Positions 26,992 through 36,866 of a stretch of 64,000 nt of DNA are shown here, in pieces. Positions within the stretch are counted from its first letter, which is position 1. Each line of letters begins with the position of its first letter. Made by a program: the position numbers and the translations under genes. A model generated the notes under the pieces. It was not told the DNA's origin. It saw nothing but the letters and a program-made list of their open reading frames with translations, and searched no databases. Source of the stretch: Erwinia mallotivora (GTDB lineage: Bacteria; Pseudomonadota; Gammaproteobacteria; Enterobacterales; Enterobacteriaceae); contig NZ_JFHN01000056.1 in NCBI RefSeq assembly GCF_000590885.1, positions 1 to 64,000 on the forward strand, read 5' to 3'.

Positions 26992-27719
26992 CGCGTTCCG
27001 TTCTGGTCACCGGTGCCAGCAAGGGTATCGGCAGGGCGATAGCCCTGCAACTGGCCGCCGATGGCTTTACGCTGGTGGTGCATTATCACCGTGACAAAGC
27101 AGGGGCAGAGGAGACGCTGCGCCAGATCGTTCAGTCGGGTGGATGCGGACGCTGCCTGGGCTTTGATATTGCCGATCGCCAGCAGTGCCGTGAGCGTCTG
27201 GACGCGGATATCGCCGCGAACGGGGCGTATTACGGTGTGGTCAGCAACGCCGGTATCGCTCGCGATGGGGCTTTTCCGGCGCTCAGTGATGAGGACTGGG
27301 ACAGCGTTATCCATACCAATCTCGACAGTTTTTACCATGTCATTCATCCCTGCATTATGCCGATGATTGGCCTGCGGCGGGGAGGGCGCATCATCACTCT
27401 CTCCTCCGTCTCCGGACTGATGGGCAACCGGGGGCAGGTGAACTACAGCGCGGCGAAGGCAGGGATTATCGGTGCGACCAAAGCGCTGGCCATCCAACTG
27501 GCGAAGCGCAAAATCACCGTTAACTGCATTGCGCCGGGACTGATTGACACCGGGATGATCGATATGGAACCGCAGGCGAAGGAAGAGGTGATGAAAATGA
27601 TCCCGATGAAACGAATGGGGCAGGCGGAGGAAGTGGCGGGTCTGGCGAGCTATCTGATGTCGGACAAGGCCGCTTACGTCACCCGGCAGGTGATTTCAAT
27701 CAACGGAGGCATGTTCTGA
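26988..27719 (+). CDS. apeQ: 3-oxoacyl-ACP reductase (FabG-like SDR)
   Basis: The 243-residue short-chain dehydrogenase has the nucleotide-binding motif TGASKGIGRAI near residues 8-18, SNAGIARDG, the catalytic Ser region LSSVSGLMGN and YSAAKAG. It reduces the 3-oxo intermediate with NADPH. Its ATG overlaps the apeP stop (ATGA), and its own stop overlaps the apeR start by one base. Confidence 0.92.
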   Translation: MTRSVLVTGASKGIGRAIALQLAADGFTLVVHYHRDKAGAEETLRQIVQSGGCGRCLGFDIADRQQCRERLDADIAANGAYYGVVSNAGIARDGAFPALSDEDWDSVIHTNLDSFYHVIHPCIMPMIGLRRGGRIITLSSVSGLMGNRGQVNYSAAKAGIIGATKALAIQLAKRKITVNCIAPGLIDTGMIDMEPQAKEEVMKMIPMKRMGQAEEVAGLASYLMSDKAAYVTRQVISINGGMF

Positions 27720-28879
27720 TGCGTCGCGTGGTGGTAACCGGCATGGGCGGGGTGACGGCTTTTGGTCACCGCTGGTCGCAGGTGGCAGAGAAGATCCTTA
27801 GCGGACGCAACGCGGTGCGAAAAATGCCGGAATGGCAGGTGTATCAGGGCTTAAACACCCTGCTGGGCGCGCCGGTAGATGATTTCACCCTGCCGGAGCA
27901 CTACACCCGCAAGCGCATCCGCTCGATGGGACGGGTTTCCCTGCTGGCGACCCGCGCCAGCGAACTGGCGCTGGAGCAGGCTGGCTTGCTGGCCCACCCG
28001 GTGCTGACCAGCGGTGAAACCGGCATTGCCTTCGGCTCATCTACCGGCAGCACCGGCCCGGTCAGCGAGTTCGCCACCATGCTGACGGAGAAGCACACCA
28101 ACAACATCACCGGCACCACCTATGTACAGATGATGCCGCACACCACGGCGGTTAACACCGGTCTGTTTTTTGGCCTGCGTGGCCGGGTTATCCCCACCTC
28201 CAGCGCCTGTACGTCCGGCAGCCAGGCAATTGGCTATGCCTGGGAGGCAATCCGTCACGGATACCAGACGGTGATGGTGGCGGGCGGCGCGGAGGAGCTT
28301 TGTCCTTCTGAAGCGGCGGTATTTGATACGCTGTTTGCCACCAGTCAACGTAACGATGCGCCACAGACCACCCCGTCACCTTTTGATCAGGCGCGGGATG
28401 GTCTGGTGATTGGCGAAGGTGCCGGAACGCTGATCCTTGAAGAGCTGCAACATGCGCTGGCGCGTGGCGCAACGATTTATGCCGAGATGGTAGGATTTGC
28501 CACCAACTGCGATGCGGCGCACATCACCCAGCCTCAGCGGGAAACCATGCAAATCTGTATGGAGAAAGCCTTGCAGATAGCGGATTTACAGCCGGAGCAG
28601 ATTGGCTACATCAACGCCCATGGCACCGCTACCGATCGCGGTGATGTGGCGGAAAGCCTGGCGACGGCGGCCATTTTTGGCAATCACACGCCCATCTCAT
28701 CATTGAAAAGCTATTTCGGGCACACCCTGGGGGCCTGTGGTGCGCTGGAAGCGTGGATGAGCATAGAGATGATGCACGCCGGATGGTTTGCGCCCACGCT
28801 GAATCTTAACCGACCGGCAGAGGATTGTGGCGAGCTGGATTACATTATGCATCAGCCGCGTGTGCTGCAAACGGACTAA
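27719..28879 (+). CDS. apeR: Beta-ketoacyl-ACP synthase, C-terminally truncated by a TAA
   Basis: The 386-residue ketosynthase has C164 (SSACTSGSQA), H301 (NAHGTATDRGD) and H335 (SYFGHTLGAC). It ends at TAA 28877-28879. The same frame continues for 22 more sense codons, reading IQSNNFAFGGINTSLIFRRYAQ, to TGA 28946-28948. That is the conserved C-terminal gating loop of ketosynthases; intact length would be about 409. The TAA probably replaces a Tyr codon. Loss of this loop would be expected to damage the enzyme. In the studied pathway ApeR is a separate ketosynthase, perhaps for the first condensation. Confidence 0.88.
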   Translation: MRRVVVTGMGGVTAFGHRWSQVAEKILSGRNAVRKMPEWQVYQGLNTLLGAPVDDFTLPEHYTRKRIRSMGRVSLLATRASELALEQAGLLAHPVLTSGETGIAFGSSTGSTGPVSEFATMLTEKHTNNITGTTYVQMMPHTTAVNTGLFFGLRGRVIPTSSACTSGSQAIGYAWEAIRHGYQTVMVAGGAEELCPSEAAVFDTLFATSQRNDAPQTTPSPFDQARDGLVIGEGAGTLILEELQHALARGATIYAEMVGFATNCDAAHITQPQRETMQICMEKALQIADLQPEQIGYINAHGTATDRGDVAESLATAAIFGNHTPISSLKSYFGHTLGACGALEAWMSIEMMHAGWFAPTLNLNRPAEDCGELDYIMHQPRVLQTD

Positions 28880-29150
28880 ATTCAGTCGAACAATTTTGCG
28901 TTCGGCGGCATTAACACTTCACTTATTTTTCGCCGTTATGCGCAGTGAAACCCTCCGTCGCAGCGGCGCGGTCGGCTAAAATCTTTTCCCGCGTCCTGCC
29001 CTTTGATGACGGCATTGAACAGCAAAATTCCTTGCCGCTCAGAACATTAGTCTGAAACCCCTATAAATCCTGATGATTATCTTCTCAGTCAGTGACTTAC
29101 TGGTCGAAAATTGCGCTTGCATTTAGCCGTTCTCTCAGCATAATCCGAAT

Positions 29151-29169
29151 CCGAATAAAAACGATTATC
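29151..29169 (+). promoter_or_regulatory. Possible Fur box before the siderophore receptor
   Basis: Around 29151-29169, 28 bp before the chosen ATG, 12 of 19 bases match the Fur consensus; the right half GATTATC is good and the left half is weak. The location suits iron control of a siderophore receptor. This was scored by eye only. Confidence 0.3.
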
Positions 29170-29196
29170 ACTTGCATTCTTAATCAGGGAACAGCA

Positions 29197-31425
29197 ATGG
29201 CTCAGGTTTTATCAGCACAACACCGCTTCCGACTGACGCTACTGGCGGCAGTGATCGGCTCTCTTACCGCTCCGGCGATAGCCGCAGTAACACAAAGCCC
29301 TAACAGCACGGACGAAACCACACAGGATGGCGCAGCGGCCAGCCGCGAACAGACCATGACCGTGGTGGCGAAACCGGACAGCAACTTTACCCCCGGTGGC
29401 GATCAGCTGGTTCCGGCTTATCTCGATGGCCAGATCGCCAACGGTGGTCGTCTGGGAATGTTGGGCGAACAGGACGCGCACAGCGTCCCTTTCAACGTGA
29501 TCGGCTATACCAGCAAAATGATTCAGGATCAGCAGGCCACCACCATCAAAGACGTGGTGGCGAATGATGCCTCCGTCCAGAACGTGCAGGGCTATGGCAA
29601 CTTTGCTGAAACTTACCGTATCCGGGGCTTTGATCTTTACGGCGATGATATGACGCTGGGTGGTCTGCCCGGTGTGATGCCGCGTCAGGTGGTTTCCACG
29701 CAGATGATTGACCGGGTTGAAGTGTTCAAAGGTTCGAATGCCCTGATCAACGGCGCGGCATCCTCCGGTGTGGGTGGGATGATCAACCTTGAACCAAAAC
29801 ATGCGGATGATGTTCCTCTTACCCGCGTTGGCGTGGATTACAGCTCCTCTTCTCAGGTGGGTACTTCACTGGATGTGGGCCGTCGCTTTGGCGATAACAA
29901 TCAGTGGGGCGTGCGGGTTAATGTTCTGCACCGTGAGGGTGAAACCGCCATTGAGAATGAAAAACGGCGTGCAACCCTGGCGTCCATTGGCCTGGATTAT
30001 CGCGGTGATAGGCTGCGCACCTCGCTGGATCTGGGTTATCAGAAACAGGCTTTTGACGGTGGTCGCACCGGCGTCAATATCGGCAGTGTGGATTTTATTC
30101 CAGCGGTGCCGCGTACGACCAGCAACTACAGCCAGAAGTGGGTTTACAGCAATCTGGAAAGCAAGTTTGGTATGGCGCGGGCAGAGTATGATTTTGTTCC
30201 GGGCTGGACGGCATATGGCGCAGTAGGTGGACAGCATTCCCATGAAATGGGGGCCTATGCTGCTCCGACACTGACCGATGAAGATGGCTCAGCCACCATC
30301 GGCCGCATGGATACGGCAAAATATGTTGATGCGTTCAGTGGAATGGCTGGGGTGCGCGGTAAGTTTGACACCGGCGTGGTCAGCCACAGCGTTAACCTTG
30401 GTTACTCAGCACAAACCAAACGTGAGAAAACTGCCTATGGCATGGCGCTGACCTCTGAAGCGACCAATATTTATGACACCACGGCGGTGCCCGAACCTGA
30501 AAATACTTATTTTGGTGGCGATTTGAGTAACCCACGGCCAACCAGCCGGGTGCGTACTGAAGGCGTGCTGCTGGCGGATACGCTGGGCTTTATTGATGAC
30601 AAAGTGCTGTTCACCGTCGGTGCCCGTCATCAGAAAGTGACGGTGCGTAATTACGCCTACGGCACGGCGGTGGAAGATACCGCTTCTCGCTTTGATCAGT
30701 CCCGCTGGACGCCGGGTTATGGTCTGGTGGTGAAAGCCACCGACAGTCTCTCCCTGTATGCCAACCATATCGAGGCATTGCAGCCTGGCTCCACCGCATC
30801 CAGTACCGCGCTTAACGCCGGCCAGGTTACCGGCATTGCCCTGTCGAAGCAAAATGAAGTCGGCATGAAGCTGGATTACGGTCGTGTCGGCGGGACGCTG
30901 GCGCTGTTCGAAATTAAAAAGCCTACCGGTATTATCGATCCACAAACCAATCTGTATGGCCTGTATGGCGAGCAGCGTAACCGTGGCGTGGAGCTGAATG
31001 TGTTTGGCGAGCCGCTGTACGGTGTTCGTCTGAACGGCAGCGCGACCTGGCTTGATCCAACAATGACCAAAACGCAGAACGGTACATACGATGGTAAACA
31101 GGCCGTTGGCGTGGCGAACTTCTACACGGTGCTGAGTGCGGAATATGACATTAAGCCTGTTGAGGGACTGACCGCACTGGCACGGATGACGCATTCGGGT
31201 TCGCAGTATGCCGACCAGGCTAACAGCAAAAAGCTGGACAGTTACACCGTGCTTGACGTGGGGATGCGCTACCGGATGAAAGTACAACAGAATGACCTGA
31301 CCTGGCGTCTGGGCCTGGAAAACGTCACCAATCAGAAGTACTGGTCCGGGGTGGAGAGCTATGGCACCTACATTACTCAGGGCGATCCTCGCCAGTTGAA
31401 GCTGTCCATGACTTACGATTTTTAA
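29197..31425 (+). CDS. TonB-dependent ferric siderophore receptor
   Basis: The 742-residue outer-membrane protein has a signal peptide (residues 1 to about 29, ending AIAAV). The plug domain carries SVPFNVIGYTSKMIQDQQA, YRIRGFDLYGDDM and the RVEVFKGSNALINGAASSGVGGMINL block. A beta-barrel follows and ends in the aromatic C-terminus KLSMTYDF needed for barrel assembly. ATG 29197, after AGGGA, gives a normal signal peptide; the frame opening at 29092 is rejected. The siderophore cannot be told from sequence by eye. It lies about 250 bp behind the aryl polyene cluster and is probably a separate unit. Confidence 0.9.
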   Translation: MAQVLSAQHRFRLTLLAAVIGSLTAPAIAAVTQSPNSTDETTQDGAAASREQTMTVVAKPDSNFTPGGDQLVPAYLDGQIANGGRLGMLGEQDAHSVPFNVIGYTSKMIQDQQATTIKDVVANDASVQNVQGYGNFAETYRIRGFDLYGDDMTLGGLPGVMPRQVVSTQMIDRVEVFKGSNALINGAASSGVGGMINLEPKHADDVPLTRVGVDYSSSSQVGTSLDVGRRFGDNNQWGVRVNVLHREGETAIENEKRRATLASIGLDYRGDRLRTSLDLGYQKQAFDGGRTGVNIGSVDFIPAVPRTTSNYSQKWVYSNLESKFGMARAEYDFVPGWTAYGAVGGQHSHEMGAYAAPTLTDEDGSATIGRMDTAKYVDAFSGMAGVRGKFDTGVVSHSVNLGYSAQTKREKTAYGMALTSEATNIYDTTAVPEPENTYFGGDLSNPRPTSRVRTEGVLLADTLGFIDDKVLFTVGARHQKVTVRNYAYGTAVEDTASRFDQSRWTPGYGLVVKATDSLSLYANHIEALQPGSTASSTALNAGQVTGIALSKQNEVGMKLDYGRVGGTLALFEIKKPTGIIDPQTNLYGLYGEQRNRGVELNVFGEPLYGVRLNGSATWLDPTMTKTQNGTYDGKQAVGVANFYTVLSAEYDIKPVEGLTALARMTHSGSQYADQANSKKLDSYTVLDVGMRYRMKVQQNDLTWRLGLENVTNQKYWSGVESYGTYITQGDPRQLKLSMTYDF

Positions 31426-31431
31426 TGCGGC

Positions 31432-31456
31432 GGGCTGCCACGGCAGCCCTTCTTTT
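31432..31456 (+). terminator. Terminator after the siderophore receptor
   Basis: Perfect stem GGGCTGCC-AC-GGCAGCCC is followed by TTCTTTT, seven bases after the receptor stop. Confidence 0.85.
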
Positions 31457-31720
31457 GCCTGGTTAAAATTTTTACAGGGTAACGGAAAGAAATTATTTAC
31501 AAGAAGAACCAAATAAAACGATAAAAATTCCAGATAAACAGTGCAAATCCCGACTCAGGGGCGCGACAGCGGTTTTTTTAGCTGACGCTGTGATACACTC
31601 CTTCTTTGCTGAAATTCAGGGGCATGGAGCCTGAAGAAAATGGAACTGCCAAAGCATTAATGTTTTTCATTTAACCGCTCAGGTCACGCTGATTTTTCAG
31701 ATTTCTCCTGCTTCACCCGG

Positions 31721-31936
31721 ATGGGTATGAAGCGAATCCACCGATACAAGACTGGCAGCGGGCAGAGGATGTTCAGCCAGCAGATAATGGCTGTCATGAG
31801 CGACCTTCCCGAAAATGAGCCACCAGAAGAGATTCGCTATCCTCTGGATGATGCACAGTTTGCCATTGTGGTGCTTGTCGTCACTTCTTTTACCCTGATA
31901 ATGTTTGTTCTGGCGATTACGTTACTGATTACGTAA
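31721..31936 (+). CDS. Small single-pass membrane protein, start uncertain
   Basis: The open frame gives up to 71 residues. Later ATG codons at 31769 or 31796 would give 55 or 46 residues, and none has a strong ribosome site. The C-terminal half is a clear membrane helix (FAIVVLVVTSFTLIMFVLAITLLI), preceded by an acidic stretch (SDLPENEPPEEIRYPLDD). I do not recognise a family. A second tiny membrane protein follows 45 bp downstream. Confidence 0.5.
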   Translation: MGMKRIHRYKTGSGQRMFSQQIMAVMSDLPENEPPEEIRYPLDDAQFAIVVLVVTSFTLIMFVLAITLLIT

Positions 31937-31981
31937 TGGGCTCCTGCACATCGCGGAGAGCGAAATGGAGAAGTAATAAGA

Positions 31982-32149
31982 ATGGATACGAGAGAAGATC
32001 GTCTTTTAGCGCTGGTCGGCCTGCTGGTCGCCGTGCTGATTGTTGTCGTGGTGCTGTTTACGCTGACCTGGTTATCTGATGTGCGGCGTGCGCCCGGCAG
32101 TTATCCCGGTGCGCAAAACTGCCAGCCTGCTGGCGTTAAATCATCCTGA
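31982..32149 (+). CDS. Tiny single-pass membrane protein (55 residues)
   Basis: ATG 31982 is preceded by GGAG at about ten bases and opens 55 codons ending at TGA 32147-32149. The product has a short charged start (MDTREDR), one membrane helix (LLALVGLLVAVLIVVVVLFTLTWL) and a polar tail. It follows the previous small gene by 45 bp on the same strand, so the two may be cotranscribed. No family or function is known to me. Confidence 0.45.
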   Translation: MDTREDRLLALVGLLVAVLIVVVVLFTLTWLSDVRRAPGSYPGAQNCQPAGVKSS

Positions 32150-32406
32150 GCCAGTCTGGCGACTGAAGGTCGCAGCTCAGGCTTCCACCCTGATTCCGTT
32201 GCGTCACTGAACGGGCCTGAACTGCATTCAGGCCGTCGCCGACTGCGCTTTCCTCGCGCCATACCCTGCGGATAAGTCACTTCATTTTCATCATCCGGCT
32301 GGGATTATTAGCGGCAGTCGGATCGATAATGTATCCTTCAGCATCAAGGTTATTCTGTTGCCCGCAAGGACAGACTGACCGCCCTGGAACCAGTTAAGGA
32401 GCACCC

Positions 32407-33870
32407 GTGGCTGAAGCCTTTATGCCGGAAACAGACAGGCCAGAATCTTCCCGCACGCGTCTGAGGCGGGCCGTTTCCGGGCTGACAGAGAGTCATCCCG
32501 GGTACAGCGGTATTCATTCTCTGGAAGAGGGACTGGACGCTTTTGCTGCGCGTTATCTCCTGCTGTCGATGGCTGAGCGCAGCCTGGATATCCAGTATTA
32601 CATCTGGCAAAACGATATGTCTGGTCGGCTGCTGTTCAGTGCGGTGCTGGATGCTGCCGATCGCGGGGTTAAGGTCCGTTTGTTACTGGATGACAACAAT
32701 ACGATGGGGCTGGACCAGACCCTGAGTGCGCTCAACAGTCATCACAATATCGACGTCCGGCTGTTTAACCCTTTTTCTTTTCGGACGCTGCGGGCGCTGG
32801 GTTATCTTACTGATTTTGCGCGCCTTAACCGGCGTATGCACAATAAAAGTATCACCGTGGACGGTGAGGCGACCATCGTTGGCGGTCGTAATATTGGCGA
32901 TGAGTATTTTGGTGCCGGAGACGAGCCGTTGTTTTCCGACCTTGATGTGCTGGCCGTCGGGCCGGTGGTGCAAGAGGTCACCCTCGATTTCGCACGTTAC
33001 TGGGACAGCCGGGCGGTACAGCCGCTCAGCGCCGTGGTGGACACCGTACCAGAGCGTGCGGCCATCACACTGCCGGAAGCCTGGCGTAATGATGAGAAAA
33101 CCCAGCGCTATTTACAGCGCATCCATGCTTCGACCTTTGTCAGCCAGCTTGAAAGCGGAGAACTGCCGCTTATCTGGGCTGAAACCCGTCTGTTAAGTGA
33201 CGATCCCCGCAAGGGACTGGGGCGGGCGAGGGCCGGTTCGTTGCTGCCGCAACGTATGCTGGAGGTTATCGGTCAGCCGCAACATCAGTTCGATATTATC
33301 TCGGCCTATTTCGTGCCCACCCGTGCCGGGGTGGCGCAGCTGCTGTCACTGGTCAGAAAAGGGGTCAGAATAGCGATTCTGACCAATTCCCTGGCGGCTA
33401 ATGATGTCTCTGTGGTGCATGCAGGCTACGCCAAATGGCGTAAAAAGCTGCTCCGTCATGGCATTACGCTGTATGAACTGAAACCGCATTCTGATTCGCG
33501 TGACAAGCCCCATGACCGGGGACTGACCGGTAATTCCGGCTCCAGTCTGCATGCGAAAACGTTCAGCGTCGATAACGAAAAAGTGTTTATAGGCTCGTTT
33601 AATTTCGATCCGCGTTCGGCGATGCTCAACACCGAAATGGGCTTTGTGATCAACAGCGATTTACTGGCTACCCGCATCCATCAACGCTTTATTACCCGAA
33701 TGCGCGATCGCGCCTGGGCTTTGCGTCTGGATAAATGGGGGCGGATCAACTGGATGGAATACCCCGGCGAAAAGGGCGAAGTCGTGCACAAACACGAACC
33801 CCGCACCCGTTTTATCCAGCGTTTACTGGTGCGCCTGGTCTGGCGTTTACCGATTGAATGGCTGCTGTAA
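32407..33870 (+). CDS. clsC: Cardiolipin synthase C (phospholipase D family)
   Basis: This is a 487-residue phospholipase D-type enzyme with two HKD motifs (MHNKSITVDGEATIVGG and LHAKTFSVDNEKVFIGS). In E. coli ClsC makes cardiolipin from phosphatidylglycerol and phosphatidylethanolamine. It starts with GTG 32407 behind AAGGAG. In E. coli clsC is preceded by ymdB and followed by opgC; here opgC lies next to it in convergent orientation, and no ymdB is seen upstream, where the siderophore receptor and two small membrane proteins stand instead. Confidence 0.92.
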   Translation: MAEAFMPETDRPESSRTRLRRAVSGLTESHPGYSGIHSLEEGLDAFAARYLLLSMAERSLDIQYYIWQNDMSGRLLFSAVLDAADRGVKVRLLLDDNNTMGLDQTLSALNSHHNIDVRLFNPFSFRTLRALGYLTDFARLNRRMHNKSITVDGEATIVGGRNIGDEYFGAGDEPLFSDLDVLAVGPVVQEVTLDFARYWDSRAVQPLSAVVDTVPERAAITLPEAWRNDEKTQRYLQRIHASTFVSQLESGELPLIWAETRLLSDDPRKGLGRARAGSLLPQRMLEVIGQPQHQFDIISAYFVPTRAGVAQLLSLVRKGVRIAILTNSLAANDVSVVHAGYAKWRKKLLRHGITLYELKPHSDSRDKPHDRGLTGNSGSSLHAKTFSVDNEKVFIGSFNFDPRSAMLNTEMGFVINSDLLATRIHQRFITRMRDRAWALRLDKWGRINWMEYPGEKGEVVHKHEPRTRFIQRLLVRLVWRLPIEWLL

Positions 33871-33931
33871 TTTCTGCACCACGCCTGGCTGAACCCCGTG
33901 GCTGCGGATTCCATTGCGCAGCCGCCGGGAT

Positions 33932-35056
33932 TTAACGCTGGGGTTTACCCGAGAAGAGAAAACGTAGCAGCGGAATGCGCAGGTGGATCTCATACAGAAT
34001 AAAGGCAATGCCAAAGACAAACAGCAAACCGGTAAAGAAGCCCAGCGTGTTGTTGCTGATATCCGGCACCAGGAAAATGCCATACAGAATGGTCAGCGGG
34101 TGGTGCACCAGATAGATAAACAGTGACGCATTCACCAGGTAGGTAACGCGGGGCGAATGACTGTTCAGCAACCGGTGGCCCAGTGAAAACACCACATTCA
34201 CCATCCACAATCCCATCATCATCGACACCACGGCATCAATCTCATACAGCCAGCCTTCACCCTTATTCCAGGTCTGATTGGCGACATAAGCGACAAACGC
34301 CACGGCCGAACCGATAAATGTCCAGGGCACCGGTTTAACAAATAACGCCTTGAGTGCCGGATATTTCCACGCCATCGCCCCCAATATAAAAAATGGCAGG
34401 AAGAACAGTGATTGCATCACACCATAATTGAACAGCCCGTTCCCCAACAGCTGAGGTTCATAAAGAAACAACAGGCGGCGTACACCGCCCCATGCCAGGC
34501 TGCACAGCAGAATAACCATGCTCAGTTTTATCCAGCCGAGGCTGGCAAAATCGTTTTCGTCAGCCTCACCACGGCTGAGCCAGCGAAACAGCCAGACCCC
34601 GGCCACCGTCAATACCACCAGTACCAGTAAAAACCACAGATGAGAAATCAGATCCCAGCTCAGCGCATTGAGTTTGTCGTACAGCGTAAGGTTGTGCCAG
34701 TCACCAATTTTCGTGGTCCAGGCTTTAATCATAAAAAACTGTGGCACCGTCAACAGAGGAACCGCCGCCAGCATGGGAATACCGACCCGCTCCAGGCGTA
34801 CTTTCAGCCACTGCGGGCGGCTGTAGCGCAGAAACAGCATGTAGGAAAAATAACCGGAAATGACAAAGAACACCTGCATACGAAAGGCGTGGATAAAGTC
34901 ATTTAAAATGGTCAGCCATTCGGAAGGTGTCGGACTGTTTACAGACCAGGACTGACTGGAATAAATCAATGAGACGTGAAACGGAACGCCTAAAAGCATC
35001 AGATAGGCTCTGATTGAATCGAAAAAATACTCTCTTTGCTGTGTTTTTTTTGTCAT
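33932..35056 (-). CDS. opgC: Osmoregulated periplasmic glucan succinyltransferase OpgC
   Basis: The 374-residue inner-membrane acyltransferase has about ten helices and adds succinyl groups to osmoregulated periplasmic glucans. The N-terminal [21 protein letters not shown] and [16 protein letters not shown], and the C-terminal [19 protein letters not shown], match E. coli OpgC closely. It is divergent from opgGH, as in E. coli, with a 241-bp shared promoter region. Confidence 0.95.
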   Translation of the reverse strand: MTKKTQQREYFFDSIRAYLMLLGVPFHVSLIYSSQSWSVNSPTPSEWLTILNDFIHAFRMQVFFVISGYFSYMLFLRYSRPQWLKVRLERVGIPMLAAVPLLTVPQFFMIKAWTTKIGDWHNLTLYDKLNALSWDLISHLWFLLVLVVLTVAGVWLFRWLSRGEADENDFASLGWIKLSMVILLCSLAWGGVRRLLFLYEPQLLGNGLFNYGVMQSLFFLPFFILGAMAWKYPALKALFVKPVPWTFIGSAVAFVAYVANQTWNKGEGWLYEIDAVVSMMMGLWMVNVVFSLGHRLLNSHSPRVTYLVNASLFIYLVHHPLTILYGIFLVPDISNNTLGFFTGLLFVFGIAFILYEIHLRIPLLRFLFSGKPQR

Positions 35057-35297
35057 ATTTGTCCACTATTCAAAACGTTACAGCACTGGCTCACCCTGAG
35101 CCACGCTAAAGCTTAACGCTTACTGTAGTTGAGAGAACGCGCCTGTACTATCAGGCGAATCTGTATCCGCTAACCACCTGAGAAGCGGGCGACAAAAGCG
35201 GCTGTCAGGCGGAACTAAAAGTGTTCTTAAGCTGTCGGAATGCGGAATAATCCATTAAGATGGGTGGATTCAATGAAGGCACGCGAAAGGGGGGGAT

Positions 35298-36866
35298 GTG
35301 CTGAGTAAAATTAAGAATAAGCCAGAACTGAAAAAATTAAGCTGGCTTGGTGTTGGCGTTATGTTGTCAATGTATGCCAGTTCAGTTTGGGCTTTTGGCA
35401 TTGATGACGTTGCAAAACAGGCGAAAGATTTAGCTGCAAAAGGTTACGAAGCGCCAAAAAGCAATTTGCCTGCTCAACTGCATGAAATGAAGTATGCAGA
35501 TTATCAGCAGATCCAGTTTAATCATGACAAAGCCTGGTGGGGCAAGCTGAAGACCCCGTTCAAGCTGGAGTTCTACCACCAGGGGATGTATTTCGATCAG
35601 CCGGTCAAAATAAATGAAGTTGCCGCCTCAACCTCTCGTGAGATCAAGTACTCGCCGGACTATTTCAATTTTGGCAATGTAAAGCACGATCCGGAAACGG
35701 TTAAAAACCTCGGTTTTGCCGGGTTCAAAGTGCTTTATCCACTGAACAACAAAAACAAGAAAGATGATGAAATCACCAGCTTTCTTGGTGCCAGTTATTT
35801 CCGGGTAATTGGCGCAGGCCAGGTTTATGGCCTTTCCGCACGCGGACTGGCTATTGATACCGCACTGCCTTCCGGTGAAGAGTTCCCGCGTTTTAGAGAG
35901 TTCTGGGTTGAGCGGCCAAAACCTGCGGATAAGCATCTGGTGATTTATGCGCTGCTGGATTCGCCACGGGCCTCCGGCGCATACCGCTTCCTGATTACGC
36001 CCGGTAAAGAAACCACGGTTGACGTCCAGTCTAAAGTCTATCTGCGTGACAAAGTCGGTAAACTGGGTGTGGCCCCTCTGACCAGTATGTTCCTGTTTGG
36101 CGCGAATCAGCCGTCACCTCAGGTTAACTACCGGCCTGCGCTGCATGACTCCAGCGGTCTGTCCATTCATGCCGGAAACGGAGAGTGGATCTGGCGTCCT
36201 CTGAATAATCCAAAACACCTGGCGGTCAGTACCTTCACCTTTGAGAATCCTAAAGGCTTTGGCCTGCTGCAACGCGGCCGGGATTTTGCTCAGTATCAGG
36301 ACCTGGACGATCGTTACGATCTGCGCCCAAGCGGCTGGATTGAACCACAGGGCGACTGGGGCAAAGGCCACATCGAGCTGGTGGAGATCCCCACCACCGA
36401 CGAAACCAATGACAACATCGTGGCCTTCTGGACGCCGGAGAGCCTGCCAGATAATGGCAAAGAGATGAATTTCAGCTATCGCCTGCATTTCACCCGCGAT
36501 GAAAATCAACTGCACTCGCCAGAAACAGCTTTTGTGAAGGATACGCTGCGCTCAACGGGCGATGTGAAACAGTCTAATCTGGTGCGTCAGCCAGACGGCA
36601 CCGTGGCCTTTATCGTTGATTTCACCGGTGAGCAGATGAGTCAGCTGCCGGATAACACCCCGGTGACACCGCAGGTGAGTATCGGAAACAACGGTGAGCT
36701 GGTGGAAAACAGCGTGCGTTACAATCCGGTCACTAAAGGCTGGCGGTTGATTATGCGTCTGCGTGTTAAAGACAGCAAACAGCCGACGGAAATGCGTGCT
36801 GCACTGCTTAACGGTGATAAAACGCTGACAGAAACCTGGAGCTATCAGTTGCCTGCCAATGAATAA
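35298..36866 (+). CDS. opgG: Glucan biosynthesis protein G (periplasmic)
   Basis: This 522-residue periplasmic protein is needed for beta-1,6 branching of osmoregulated glucans. It starts at GTG 35298 behind a G-rich ribosome site. The N-terminus is about ten residues longer than in E. coli before the hydrophobic signal segment ([17 protein letters not shown]). The mature part ([19 protein letters not shown] to [11 protein letters not shown]) follows E. coli OpgG throughout. It overlaps opgH by eight bases. Confidence 0.95.
   Translation: MLSKIKNKPELKKLSWLGVGVMLSMYASSVWAFGIDDVAKQAKDLAAKGYEAPKSNLPAQLHEMKYADYQQIQFNHDKAWWGKLKTPFKLEFYHQGMYFDQPVKINEVAASTSREIKYSPDYFNFGNVKHDPETVKNLGFAGFKVLYPLNNKNKKDDEITSFLGASYFRVIGAGQVYGLSARGLAIDTALPSGEEFPRFREFWVERPKPADKHLVIYALLDSPRASGAYRFLITPGKETTVDVQSKVYLRDKVGKLGVAPLTSMFLFGANQPSPQVNYRPALHDSSGLSIHAGNGEWIWRPLNNPKHLAVSTFTFENPKGFGLLQRGRDFAQYQDLDDRYDLRPSGWIEPQGDWGKGHIELVEIPTTDETNDNIVAFWTPESLPDNGKEMNFSYRLHFTRDENQLHSPETAFVKDTLRSTGDVKQSNLVRQPDGTVAFIVDFTGEQMSQLPDNTPVTPQVSIGNNGELVENSVRYNPVTKGWRLIMRLRVKDSKQPTEMRAALLNGDKTLTETWSYQLPANE

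Noticed and set aside
30406..31512. 368-codon open frame antisense to the siderophore receptor
   Set aside because: It is a shadow of the GC-rich, strongly coding plus-strand gene, and the protein has no recognisable domain.
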